From Deinococcus sp. (GTDB taxonomy: Bacteria > Deinococcota > Deinococci > Deinococcales > Deinococcaceae): a stretch of 24,513 nt of DNA. Below are positions 7,581 through 14,626 of this stretch, in pieces. Positions within the stretch are counted from its first letter, which is position 1. Each line of letters starts with the position of its first letter. A model generated the notes under the pieces. That model made no database searches and was not told the origin of the DNA. It saw only the letters and a program-made list of their open reading frames with translations. The stretch is taken from the NCBI RefSeq assembly GCF_025362455.1, contig NZ_JANYGJ010000041.1, forward strand, positions 1 to 24,513, read 5' to 3'. The position numbers were made by a program, and so were the translations under genes.

Positions 7581-8072
7581 CTACCCCTCCCGCCCGTCTT
7601 CCCGCTGCTCCTGTTCGTCTTCGAGGGCCTTGTAGGCGCAGGCGGCGGCCAGGGCGGCGAGGGCCAGCGGCACGTTGCCGATGCTCAGGTTCACGTCCTT
7701 GCCGTCGATCAGACCCCCGATGCGGCCTCTGAGGCGGTCTCCGTCACGGTGCAAATCCAAATCTTTACCGTCCAGGCGCCCGGAGAAGCGGCCCCGGACC
7801 CTATCGCCGTTGATGTTCAGGCTCACGTCGTCGCCCTCGATGTGCCCGCCGAGCCGAACCTGAACGCGGCCAGCGCTCACATCCCCGTCGGCGTCGAAGC
7901 CCTTGATGTGGCCGCCGACACGCCCGTCCACCCGTTCACCGCGCAACTTCAGGTCGATGTCCTTGCCGTTGAGACGGCCACCGATGCGCCCGTGGAGGCG
8001 TTCGCCGTCCCAGTCGGCGTGAAGGTCGTAGCCTGCGGTGAGGCCGCCGATGCGTCCGTCGAGGTCTGCCAT
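7581..8072 (-). CDS. Six-repeat glycine/aspartate-rich protein, 163 aa
   Basis: I do not recognise a named family. The protein has six tandem repeats of about 22 residues (residues 3-133), each with a pattern close to hydrophobic-x-G-R-hydrophobic-G-G-x-hydrophobic-x-G-x-D-hydrophobic, as in LHGRIGGRLNGKDIDL. Such regular short repeats with alternating hydrophobics suggest a stacked beta structure. A hydrophobic stretch follows (LALAALAAACAYKAL), then a highly charged tail. No signal peptide is present. I chose the ATG at 8072 because the repeats begin directly after it, a TACACT -10 box lies six bases upstream, and the longer open frame to 8228 would translate G-rich intergenic repeat sequence. 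It ends in TAG at 7581. Confidence 0.75.
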   Translation of the reverse strand: MADLDGRIGGLTAGYDLHADWDGERLHGRIGGRLNGKDIDLKLRGERVDGRVGGHIKGFDADGDVSAGRVQVRLGGHIEGDDVSLNINGDRVRGRFSGRLDGKDLDLHRDGDRLRGRIGGLIDGKDVNLSIGNVPLALAALAAACAYKALEDEQEQREDGREG

Positions 8073-8078
8073 GTGGGC

Positions 8079-8084
8079 AGTGTA
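8079..8084 (-). promoter_or_regulatory. -10 box of repeat-protein gene, leaderless type
   Basis: TACACT on the minus strand is followed by six bases (GCCCAC) and then the ATG at 8072. It supports this start over the longer open frame. No Shine-Dalgarno sequence is visible. Confidence 0.5.
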
Positions 8085-8095
8085 GAGAAAAGGGG

Positions 8096-8236
8096 AGTAG
8101 GAAGTGGGGAGTGGGAAGTAGGAACAGATGAATATCCGTGTAGAGGCCCTGTGCTCTACCGTCTTCTCGACCCTGACACGGAAAAACGGCAAAGGCTCAC
8201 CCAGCCCTTCGCCGTTCCCACTCCCCACTTCCTACT
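8096..8236. repeat. Exact 22-bp inverted repeat made of G-rich repeat units
   Basis: The arms at 8096-8117 and 8215-8236 are exact inverted copies of 22 bp, made of the same GGAAGTGGGGAGTGGG-type sequence seen elsewhere in the window. They enclose 97 bp. The left arm lies upstream of the repeat-protein promoter and the right arm begins 13 bp past the homoisocitrate dehydrogenase stop. They could form a long hairpin in RNA, acting as a terminator or attenuator, or border an invertible segment. Confidence 0.75.
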
Positions 8237-8248
8237 GCCCACTTCCCA

Positions 8249-9244
8249 TCAAAGCATCCCGATCAACGCCCGCGTGAACTCCTCGGTGCCCGCCGTGCCG
8301 CCCAGGTCGCGGGTGCGGGGGCCTTCTTCCAGAATGCGGTTCACGGCGTTGTCGAGCTTGGCGGCCAGCTCCGCTTCGCCGAGGTGCTGGAGCATCAGCA
8401 CGGCGGCCAGGACGGTGGCGGTAGGGTTGGCCACGCCCTTTCCGGCGATGTCGGGCGCCGAGCCGTGGACCGATTCGAAGATGCCGAACTGGTCGCCGAT
8501 GTTGCCGCTGGCCGCGATGCCCAGCCCGCCGACCAGCCCGGCGGCCAGGTCGCTCAGGATGTCGCCGAACATGTTGGTCATGACCAGCACGTCGAACTGC
8601 TGGGGGTTACGAACGAGCTGCATGGCGGCGTTGTCCACGATCATGGTGCCCAGATTCAGACCGTCAATGAGTCTGGCCTCGTCCATGATGGTGTTCAGGA
8701 ACAGGCCCTGCGTCACCGGCAGCACGTTGGCCTTGTGGACCACCGTGAGTTGCTGGCGGCGCGTCATGGCCAGCCGGGTGGCGAACTGCCCGATAGCCTG
8801 GCTGGCACCCCGCGTAATCACCGTGTCAGCGATGGCGGTGTCGCCGTAGAGGCGCTCCTGCTCGACGTAGAGGCCCTGGGTGTTCTCGCGCACGATCACC
8901 AGATCGACGTTTTGAAAGGCGCCGGGCACCGGGCGGGTCTTGGTGGGGCGGACGTTGGCGTAGAGGCCGTACTTCTGGCGCAGGTGGCGAATGGCGCCCT
9001 GGAAGCCCTTGGGCTTGTCGGTGGGGCTGGTGGCCGCGCCAAATAAGGTGGCGTGGGTGTTTTCCACCGCCTCGTAGGTGGCGTCCGGGGTAGACGTGCC
9101 GTGATCCAGAAAGTACTCGTAGCCAGCGTGGGCCTCGACGTACTCGGCGTCGAAGCCCAGCGCGTCCAGCACGCGGCGGGCGGCGGGAATGACTTCGTGG
9201 CCGATGCCGTCGCCTTCGATCAGTGCAATGCGGTGTTTGGCCAT
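8249..9244 (-). CDS. hicd: Homoisocitrate dehydrogenase
   Basis: A 331-residue beta-decarboxylating dehydrogenase that oxidises homoisocitrate to 2-oxoadipate in the alpha-aminoadipate lysine pathway of Thermus/Deinococcus. The start MAKHRIALIEGDGIGHEVIPAA and the stretch LFGAATSPTDKPKGFQGAIRHLR match the homoisocitrate branch better than LeuB or Icd. The basic residue in GAIRHLR lies where the Thermus enzyme uses Arg85 for substrate choice. Catalytic and metal residues are present in ENTQGLYVE, HKANVLP, and FGDILSDLAAGLVGG; FESVHGSAPDIAGKGVANP is the NAD-binding region. It is a single gene here, with DUF523 99 bp upstream. A TACACT -10 box lies nine bases before the ATG. Some relatives also accept isocitrate. 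Confidence 0.9.
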   Translation of the reverse strand: MAKHRIALIEGDGIGHEVIPAARRVLDALGFDAEYVEAHAGYEYFLDHGTSTPDATYEAVENTHATLFGAATSPTDKPKGFQGAIRHLRQKYGLYANVRPTKTRPVPGAFQNVDLVIVRENTQGLYVEQERLYGDTAIADTVITRGASQAIGQFATRLAMTRRQQLTVVHKANVLPVTQGLFLNTIMDEARLIDGLNLGTMIVDNAAMQLVRNPQQFDVLVMTNMFGDILSDLAAGLVGGLGIAASGNIGDQFGIFESVHGSAPDIAGKGVANPTATVLAAVLMLQHLGEAELAAKLDNAVNRILEEGPRTRDLGGTAGTEEFTRALIGML

Positions 9245-9253
9245 AGTGGGGAC

Positions 9254-9259
9254 AGTGTA
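9254..9259 (-). promoter_or_regulatory. -10 box of homoisocitrate dehydrogenase gene
   Basis: TACACT on the minus strand lies nine bases before the ATG at 9244, identical to the box before the repeat-protein gene. The spacing implies a leader of only two or three bases. Confidence 0.45.
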
Positions 9260-9304
9260 AGGGGTTAGGGAGGCTTGTGGCGTGTGGCCTGTGGGAACAG
9301 ATCA

Positions 9305-9328
9305 GGGAAGTGGGAAGTGGGAAGTGGG
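9305..9328 (+). repeat. G-rich array with four GGG runs (quadruplex motif)
   Basis: Four GGG runs are each separated by AAGT, a textbook G-quadruplex pattern on the plus strand. The array is bounded on both sides by the 16-base sequence GTGGGAACAGATCAGG (9292-9307 and 9325-9340). It lies in the 98-bp gap between the DUF523 gene and homoisocitrate dehydrogenase, both read on the minus strand. Confidence 0.8.
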
Positions 9329-9342
9329 AACAGATCAGGGAT

Positions 9343-9843
9343 TCAGCGTTCGAGGTATGCCAGGTAGGTTTGAGCCTGAGCGGTCTGCGCTTCGCTGAAG
9401 ACACGGACGCCGTGCTGCTCCAGCAGTTCGGTGGTGACGCCGCGCCCGGCTTTCAGCGTGCCGGAAAAATCGCCGCTGTAGAGCGTATGCACGCCGCACG
9501 AGGGGCTGCCTTCCTTGAGAATCGCTACCCGGATGCCCAAGCGTTGAGCCTGCGCCAGAGCGAGCCGGGCGCCGCGCACGAAGTAGTCGGTGACGGGGTT
9601 GCCGCCCGCCTCGATCACCTGGGCGGTGCCTGAGAGCACGTCACGGCCCTGACCGCCGACGATCTCAGCCGGTGGGCGCGGCACTGGAAAGCCACCTGCC
9701 AGTTCGGGGCAAAACGAAACGATGCGGCCCTCGGCCTGCCAGCGGTTCAGGGCCTCCAGGTCGGGCCAGGCTGACGCGGCGTCGGTGCCGTTGTAGCGCA
9801 CATGAAAGCCGAGCAGGCAGGCGCTGACGAGGATGCGGTGCAT
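9343..9843 (-). CDS. DUF523 family protein
   Basis: A 166-residue cytosolic protein of the DUF523 family, whose function is not established. Family hallmarks are the N-terminal ILVSACLLG, FCPELAGGFPVPRPPAEI near residues 44-61, and AILKEGSPSCG near 107-117. Three cysteines (Cys9, Cys45, Cys116) stand at the conserved places and could bind a metal or an Fe-S cluster. The ATG at 9843 has no clear Shine-Dalgarno sequence; CATACT seven bases upstream resembles the leaderless -10 boxes of this window. The mnmC gene ends 24 bp upstream on the same strand, so readthrough from that operon is also possible. Confidence 0.88.
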   Translation of the reverse strand: MHRILVSACLLGFHVRYNGTDAASAWPDLEALNRWQAEGRIVSFCPELAGGFPVPRPPAEIVGGQGRDVLSGTAQVIEAGGNPVTDYFVRGARLALAQAQRLGIRVAILKEGSPSCGVHTLYSGDFSGTLKAGRGVTTELLEQHGVRVFSEAQTAQAQTYLAYLER

Positions 9844-9867
9844 GTCGCTGAGTATGAGCCATTCCGT

Positions 9868-10812
9868 TCAGGCCGTCAGTAACGATTCGACCAGCGCCCG
9901 CGCCAGCAGCGGCCCCAGCAAAAAGCCCTTGCTGCCCAGCCCGGAGAGGTGCCAGACACCCTGTTCGTCAGGCCCGAAGTTCAGCGGCGAGAGCCGCACG
10001 CCGGTCCAGCGGCCTGTGATGCGCGTACCGGAGAGCGGCGTGAGGGCCGAGCCCTTGTCCAGCAGCCAGCTCAGCGAGCGCAGGGGTAAGCCGCGTGCCA
10101 GCGCCTCAGCATGAGACGTGGCCGGAGCTTCATACGTGGCACCGAGGACGCCACCGACCACCCCAGGCGACAGGTAGGCGCCGAAACTCAGCGGCTGGAT
10201 GGGCGCCTGGTCGAGCAGCAGCAGGCTTCCAGCACGGTGGGTGCCTGCCGGTGACAGCGTTCCCGCACCCGCCGAGCCGCCGCAACACACGACCAGATCG
10301 GCACTCAGGACTTCGCCGGTCGCCAGTCGAACGCTGCTGGACGTGACTGCGGTGGCCTGGCCGCGCACAAGCGCTGCACCGGACGCCATTTTGAGCGCCT
10401 TCACCAACGCCGCGCCGCTGACCCAGCCGCCTTCCGGAATCTCCAGAACGCGGTGCCAGCCGGGTTGTTCGGGGTCACGCCAGGTGTGCGTCAGCTCGCC
10501 CGGCAGGTTGGCCCGCCACTTGCGCTCGGTTCTGGCGTCGGGCACGGGGCGCAGCACGCCGGTCTGGCCGTGTGGAACGGAAAATCCGGCCTGTTCCAGC
10601 TCAGCGATCAAGGCCCAGGTGCAGCGCAGGCCGTCCAGACTCTGCGCCGGGGCGCTGCCGCTCTGGCCGCGTACCGGGTTGAGAAGTGCGGCGGGCACGT
10701 CGCTGGAGCGGGGCGATCCGGCATCCAGCAGCGTGACCGTCAGACCGCACTGGGCAGCGCAGTAGGCCACCGAGGCGCCCGCCATACCGCCGCCGATCAC
10801 CAGAAGCTTCAC
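9868..10812 (-). CDS. mnmC: FAD-dependent cmnm5U34 tRNA oxidoreductase (MnmC C-domain)
   Basis: A 314-residue DAO-fold flavoprotein matching the C-terminal half of E. coli MnmC, which removes the carboxymethyl group from cmnm5(s2)U34 in tRNA. The dinucleotide-binding motif is VIGGGMAGASVAY at residues 5-17, followed by AALLNPVRG near 41-49. WTGVRLSPLN and HLSGLGSKGFLLGPLLA at the C-terminus are typical FAD-closing motifs. The open frame extends much further upstream, but I chose the GTG at 10812-10810 because the GXGXXG fold begins four residues later and this GTG overlaps the stop of mnmD as GTGA. The methyltransferase half is the separate preceding gene, so the enzyme is split here. Confidence 0.85.
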   Translation of the reverse strand: MKLLVIGGGMAGASVAYCAAQCGLTVTLLDAGSPRSSDVPAALLNPVRGQSGSAPAQSLDGLRCTWALIAELEQAGFSVPHGQTGVLRPVPDARTERKWRANLPGELTHTWRDPEQPGWHRVLEIPEGGWVSGAALVKALKMASGAALVRGQATAVTSSSVRLATGEVLSADLVVCCGGSAGAGTLSPAGTHRAGSLLLLDQAPIQPLSFGAYLSPGVVGGVLGATYEAPATSHAEALARGLPLRSLSWLLDKGSALTPLSGTRITGRWTGVRLSPLNFGPDEQGVWHLSGLGSKGFLLGPLLARALVESLLTA

Positions 10813-11507
10813 TGTTTGTGCGCCACTAAAAACTCCCGCTTGCCGACCAGACCGTGACAGCGCTCCACCGTCAGGCCCGCCGCCATCAGACCGCGCCGCA
10901 CATGCCCCGCCGCGCTGTAGGTCGCTAGCCGCCCACCTGGAGCCAGGCTGGACGCCAGCCGCGCCAGGAAGTCCGGTGTCCACAGCTCAGGATTGCGGGC
11001 CGGGCTGAAGCCGTCGAGGTAGACGGCGTGCGCCCAGACGCGGGGCAGCGGCGCGGTGGTGGCGTCGATAAAGTCGATCCGGAGGCGCTGGGCGCCGTGC
11101 GCGAGGTCCAGATGTCCGGCCATAACAGCCGCGTCCCAGCCGTCCAGCAAGGCCAGCCAGAGCGGGTGCCTCTCGCCCGGCGCCACGCCTGCCAGCTCGG
11201 CGGCACTCAGCGGATAGGCTTCGTAGGCGTGGTAGTCGAGTGCATCCCCGTCCAGCGCCTCCAGCGTGGTGCGCCAGTTCAGGCCCAGGCCGAAGCCGAC
11301 TTCCAGCACGCGGGGCGAGTCGTGTCGCAGCACGCCGCCGCCCTCCACGAAGACCCGCCGGGACTGCTGCGCGGCGCCGTAGTGCGAGCCGTAGCGTTCG
11401 CTGAAGCGAACACTCAGCAGGTTGTGGGGATCGAGCTGAACCGTAGCTTGAACCGTAGCTTGAACGGTGGCTTGGACCGTGGCCCGAACATTCACGCCCA
11501 CCTTCAT
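10809..11507 (-). CDS. mnmD: tRNA nm5(s2)U34 methyltransferase (MnmD)
   Basis: A 232-residue SAM-dependent methyltransferase equal to the N-terminal half of E. coli MnmC, completing mnm5(s2)U at the wobble base of certain tRNAs. The SAM motif is VLEVGFGLGLNW at residues 67-78, and the family-specific YLDGFSPARNPELW is at about 163-176. It ends with the LVGKREFLVAHK-type tail. The start is the ATG at 11507, overlapping the PIG-L stop as ATGA; the longer open frame upstream is only the antisense-free continuation inside the PIG-L gene. Residues 9-24 are four copies of ATVQ from a 12-bp tandem repeat, not a known part of the family. mnmC follows with a GTGA overlap. Confidence 0.87.
   Translation of the reverse strand: MKVGVNVRATVQATVQATVQATVQLDPHNLLSVRFSERYGSHYGAAQQSRRVFVEGGGVLRHDSPRVLEVGFGLGLNWRTTLEALDGDALDYHAYEAYPLSAAELAGVAPGERHPLWLALLDGWDAAVMAGHLDLAHGAQRLRIDFIDATTAPLPRVWAHAVYLDGFSPARNPELWTPDFLARLASSLAPGGRLATYSAAGHVRRGLMAAGLTVERCHGLVGKREFLVAHKQ
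11436..11483 (-). repeat. 12-bp tandem repeat x4 in mnmD 5' end
   Basis: Four near-identical 12-bp units encode (ATVQ)4 from residue 9 of MnmD. The two units furthest from the start are almost identical; those nearest the start have diverged mostly at third codon positions. Confidence 0.85.
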
Positions 11508-12493
11508 TTGCCCAGATCGGCGGGCGGAATCGGGTCGCCCTGGGCCGGGGCGGGCAGCAGCAGCTCGTTCTGGCGCACGAAGGCCCACATGAAGCGCGGC
11601 ACCACCATCAGTTGGGTCTGGTAAGCGCGGATGGCCCTAATCTTGCCCTCGCGCTGGGCGTCGGTCAGCGGGTAACGGTGCCACTGGAGGCCCTGCGAAA
11701 AGGGACGCGGCGGCACCAGCGGCAACCCGGCGTGCAGGCCCTTGGGCAGCGGCCATTCGAGCCCGCCGTGGACCAGGTAGTAGTACAGCGTTTCGCGGCG
11801 CACCGAGGCCAGGCGCGAGGCCAGATACGCCGCCGTGCGGTGGTCCGGGTGGCCGTCCTGGGCACTGGGCGCCAGCACGATGTCGGGGTTGACCTGATCG
11901 TAGACGCTCGCCAGTTGTTTTTCGAGTTCCTGGCCGGTGTAGGGCCTGCCCGGCGCCAGTGTTCCGGCGTAGGGCACCCGGTTGACGCCGGTATGCACGC
12001 TGGTGTACGGCACCAGGTAGTTTTGCAGGTACACCGAGGTCAAGCCCTGATCGGGGAAGCCCAGAAAGGTGATGTGGCTGGCCGGAATGCCCAGCGCCAG
12101 GGTCGCGGCGCGGGCCTCCTTCATCCGGCGCAGGCCCAGGCGCAGCAAGTCGGCGTGAGTGAGCCGGAGATTACGGCTGGTGGCGCGGGCGTCCATATCG
12201 AAGCCGTCGCCACTGGTCAAAAAGACCACATAGACCTGGCCGCCACGCGCCATGACGTCTTGCAAAATGCCGCCCGCCGCCAGCGTCTCGTCGTCGGGGT
12301 GGGGCGAGACGAACAGCAGGCGGCCAGACAGCGGCGCCATGACCGGCAGCCGGGCCGCCGCCGCCGTGACCTGATTGACCGTCAGGCGTCCGGTGGGCAG
12401 CCAGTACCAGCCGTTGATGAACGCGGCGATGAGCGCTATGACGATGAACACAGCCGTCAGGCGCTTCCAGCGGCGAGGGGGGCGAAGGCGCAT
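11504..12493 (-). CDS. PIG-L/LmbE-family deacetylase, membrane-anchored
   Basis: A 329-residue zinc-dependent N-acetylglucosaminyl deacetylase-like protein. A basic N-terminus and one hydrophobic span (residues 12-32) look like an uncleaved anchor or signal. The catalytic motif HPDDE is at 65-69 in LFVSPHPDDETLAAGG, and the third zinc ligand lies in GHPDHRTAAYLA. Relatives deacetylate GlcNAc-containing small molecules, including the bacillithiol and mycothiol precursors; the substrate here is unknown. I chose the ATG at 12493 because the basic-hydrophobic N-terminus begins there; the open frame continuing to 13006 overlaps the divergent gene and is a shadow. A TATAGT box lies ten bases upstream. 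The stop overlaps mnmD as ATGA. Confidence 0.88.
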   Translation of the reverse strand: MRLRPPRRWKRLTAVFIVIALIAAFINGWYWLPTGRLTVNQVTAAAARLPVMAPLSGRLLFVSPHPDDETLAAGGILQDVMARGGQVYVVFLTSGDGFDMDARATSRNLRLTHADLLRLGLRRMKEARAATLALGIPASHITFLGFPDQGLTSVYLQNYLVPYTSVHTGVNRVPYAGTLAPGRPYTGQELEKQLASVYDQVNPDIVLAPSAQDGHPDHRTAAYLASRLASVRRETLYYYLVHGGLEWPLPKGLHAGLPLVPPRPFSQGLQWHRYPLTDAQREGKIRAIRAYQTQLMVVPRFMWAFVRQNELLLPAPAQGDPIPPADLGK

Positions 12494-12503
12494 CAGCCTC
12501 GCC

Positions 12504-12509
12504 ACTATA
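12504..12509 (-). promoter_or_regulatory. -10 box of PIG-L/mnmD/mnmC operon
   Basis: TATAGT on the minus strand lies ten bases before the ATG at 12493. It matches TANNNT well, but spacing is three or four bases longer than at most other genes here, implying a leader of about three bases. Confidence 0.45.
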
Positions 12510-12540
12510 GAGCGGCCCCTGAAGGTGAGATGAAGGAGGT

Positions 12541-12564
12541 GGGCTGTGGGTTGTGGGTTGTGGG
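12541..12564 (+). repeat. G-rich array with four GGG runs between divergent genes
   Basis: GGG runs separated by CTGT, TTGT and TTGT form a quadruplex motif on the plus strand. It is followed by GTGGGAACAAACCAGG (12561-12576), nearly the same tail as the array at 9305. It sits in the 120-bp divergent gap between the PIG-L and GCS2 genes, 37 bp before the GCS2 -10 box. Confidence 0.8.
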
Positions 12565-12600
12565 AACAAACCAGGCGCCGCCACCTGTGCCCCGGCTCTC

Positions 12601-12606
12601 TATACT
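12601..12606 (+). promoter_or_regulatory. -10 box of GCS2-ligase gene, leaderless type
   Basis: TATACT is a near-consensus -10 hexamer, followed by seven bases and the ATG at 12614. This is the clearest leaderless promoter of the window. No -35 consensus is visible. Confidence 0.6.
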
Positions 12607-12613
12607 CGCTGGC

Positions 12614-13645
12614 ATGTCCCGCGCCGCGCCCGACCCCGCCCTCACCTTCGGCCTGGAGGAAGAAGTCTTCGTGCTCTACGGCCACAGCGGTCAACCACGC
12701 CGGACCCATCTGGGCAGCCTCTGGCCGATGGGCGGGCTGCTGTGGCAAGACCCGAAGCGCAACTGGGGCGGCACCGCCACCAACTTCCGGCGCGGCGCGG
12801 CGGCCCGCCGTGAGGTCATGAGCAGCGTGGAGGTCAGCACCCGCGTCGAGTACGGCGCCGCCACGCTGTTTGCTGCCGCCCTCTCGCGCCGGGCAGAGCT
12901 GTCGCGCAGCTTTACCGGCGGGCAACTGGTGGCGCTGGGCAGCCTGCCGGGCAGCGACCGCTACCACACGGCGGGGCTGCACATCCACATCGGCGTCGCC
13001 CCGCATGAGCGGGACCGGGTTTACGGCAACCTGGCCTACTTCCTGCCGGTGCTGGCCTGGGCGAGCGCCAGCAGCCCGTATTTCGCAGGCGGGTCACCCG
13101 GCGGGCCGCTCTCCCGCGTCGCCAGCTCCTTCGCGCTGGGCGAACTCGGCCCGGACCCCTATGAGCGTTTTCAGGATTTGATTATCACGCGGCGGCTGGG
13201 CACCATCGAGTTGCGGGTGCTCGACCCCGTGCCCGACCCGGACCGGTTGTGGGCCGTGCTCAGAGCGGTGGAAGGCATTGCCCGGCTGCCGGGCACGCTG
13301 CCCTGGAGCCGCGAGGACTACAACGACCTGCGCCGCGAGCTGCTGCACGCCCCCGGTCCGGCCCTGCGCGAACGCGCCGCCGAGCTGGAATGGCGAGTCG
13401 GCTTTGATCCGGCCTGGACAGCGCACACCGAAGCGGACCGGGTACGCTCACACACTGACCTCTTCGGCTGGGCCAGCACCTGCGCCCACCTCGACGGGCT
13501 GTGGCGCAGCGGAGAGTGGCAGGATCTGGGCACCCCCACCACGCCGCCGCCCTGGTGGCAGGGTCCGGCAGGTTTTGCCCGCTACTACCTGCCCAGGCTG
13601 CCCGCCATCGCCCGGAAAGCATATGTGGAGAACAAGAAGAAATGA
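12614..13645 (+). CDS. Glutamate-cysteine ligase family 2 (GCS2) carboxylate-amine ligase
   Basis: A 343-residue ATP-dependent ligase of the GCS2/YbdK family, which joins the gamma-carboxyl of glutamate (or another acid) to an amine. The ATP/metal-binding start LTFGLEEEVFVL is at residues 10-21, followed by the family's SSVEVSTRVEYGAA region. GLHIHIGV near 135 and TIELRVLDPVPDPDRL near 197 match the conserved core. I chose the ATG at 12614 because the family begins there and a TATACT -10 box is seven bases upstream; the frame open to 11612 is the shadow of the PIG-L gene. The stop overlaps the next gene as ATGA. The acceptor is unknown, and gamma-glutamylcysteine formation cannot be claimed without testing. 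Confidence 0.85.
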   Translation: MSRAAPDPALTFGLEEEVFVLYGHSGQPRRTHLGSLWPMGGLLWQDPKRNWGGTATNFRRGAAARREVMSSVEVSTRVEYGAATLFAAALSRRAELSRSFTGGQLVALGSLPGSDRYHTAGLHIHIGVAPHERDRVYGNLAYFLPVLAWASASSPYFAGGSPGGPLSRVASSFALGELGPDPYERFQDLIITRRLGTIELRVLDPVPDPDRLWAVLRAVEGIARLPGTLPWSREDYNDLRRELLHAPGPALRERAAELEWRVGFDPAWTAHTEADRVRSHTDLFGWASTCAHLDGLWRSGEWQDLGTPTTPPPWWQGPAGFARYYLPRLPAIARKAYVENKKK

Positions 13646-14529
13646 CGGCTGAGCTTCAGCACCTCTTCGACGAGCCGGTTCTGAGCATGACGGTGCTCAG
13701 CCCTGGATATTCGGGTCATGCCAGCGACGTGTGGCAGGTCCAGACGGCGAGCGGTATCTGCATCGTGCGCAGTCCCCGGCCCGGCGCGGCGCAGGGTAAC
13801 CCCTTCTGGTGGGGCCTGCGCGAGCTGTTCGGCACCGATCCACAACGGCTAGAGGACTTGCAGACCATCAATGCTCTGCTGGGCCGTCTGGGCGCGTTCC
13901 GGGTGCCACAGGTCAAGCGGGTGGTCAGCAATCCGGAGCGCTCTTACGCCGTGCTCGAAACAGTGCCGGGGCAGATGCTGGACAGCTTTGTAGGGCAGGG
14001 CGCCGAGCTGCTGACCGAACTGGGCACCGGCCTGGCGCGGCTGCACGCGCGTAAGCTGGATTGGTGGGGCCATCCCTCCGGGCGGGTACGGGCCGACCTG
14101 GCTGACTTTCATCCCCGGCTGGCAACCGTCATGCAGGCGCTGGTGGAGCGGTTTTATGTCGGCACCGAGATCAAGGTCGCGCTTCCCAGCGTTCTGGCAC
14201 AGCTCCAGCAGCTTCCGGCCCCGGCCTGCGCCTGCCCGCTGATGATCGACCTCGATCCCAGCCAGTTTCTGAGTGAGGGTGGCCGCCTGGGTGCGCTCGT
14301 CGATACCGAGGCGTTCGTGATGGCGCCACCGGAATTCGATCTCATCGCGCTGGACTATCTGCTGGACGAACCGGGCGCCGACCACTTCCGACACGGTTAC
14401 GAACAGGTGCGCCCGCTGCCGCCCGTCACCGAGGTTCGGACGGTCTACCGCTTCCTCTACCGGCTGCTAGAGGTGCAGGGCGATATGGACCTGGGCCTCT
14501 GGATGAAGCAGCCACAACTTTTCCCCTGA
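13642..14529 (+). CDS. APH-like phosphotransferase family protein with altered active site
   Basis: A 295-residue protein with the layout of aminoglycoside/choline-kinase-type phosphotransferases. An N-lobe (YSGHASDVWQVQT, GICIVRSPRP) precedes VLETVPGQML in the hinge and GTGLARLHA in the C-lobe. The catalytic loop that normally reads HGDLHPGNIL is PLMIDLDPSQFL here (residues 199-210). The catalytic Asp203 is retained, but the preceding His is lost and the metal-binding Asn is Gln. The second metal aspartate appears in GALVDTE (Asp221). So it may be a divergent kinase or a non-catalytic relative. The ATG overlaps the GCS2 ligase stop, indicating coupled expression and perhaps consecutive steps on one small molecule. 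Confidence 0.75.
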   Translation: MTAELQHLFDEPVLSMTVLSPGYSGHASDVWQVQTASGICIVRSPRPGAAQGNPFWWGLRELFGTDPQRLEDLQTINALLGRLGAFRVPQVKRVVSNPERSYAVLETVPGQMLDSFVGQGAELLTELGTGLARLHARKLDWWGHPSGRVRADLADFHPRLATVMQALVERFYVGTEIKVALPSVLAQLQQLPAPACACPLMIDLDPSQFLSEGGRLGALVDTEAFVMAPPEFDLIALDYLLDEPGADHFRHGYEQVRPLPPVTEVRTVYRFLYRLLEVQGDMDLGLWMKQPQLFP

Positions 14530-14614
14530 AGCGCCGCTGGGGAGACCAACCTGAGCGCCTGTCCAACGTTCTGAGCCCGTCCACTGGTCCCGCCTGCGCC
14601 TCACAGCCCTTTGA

Positions 14615-14620
14615 TACACT
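14615..14620 (+). promoter_or_regulatory. -10 box of psd, leaderless type
   Basis: TACACT is followed by six bases (GACAGG) and the ATG at 14627. The preceding TTGA gives an extended -10 look. ACAGG is too close to the ATG to act as a normal Shine-Dalgarno sequence. Confidence 0.5.
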
Positions 14621-14626
14621 GACAGG

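Noticed and set aside
11612..12613. Upstream half of a 677-codon plus-strand open frame before the GCS2 ligase
   Set aside because: It lies antisense to the PIG-L gene, which has clear catalytic motifs; the GCS2 family starts at the ATG at 12614 with a good promoter.
12494..13006. N-terminal extension of the PIG-L open frame
   Set aside because: It is antisense to the GCS2 gene and contains G-rich intergenic repeat; the basic-hydrophobic N-terminus begins at 12493.
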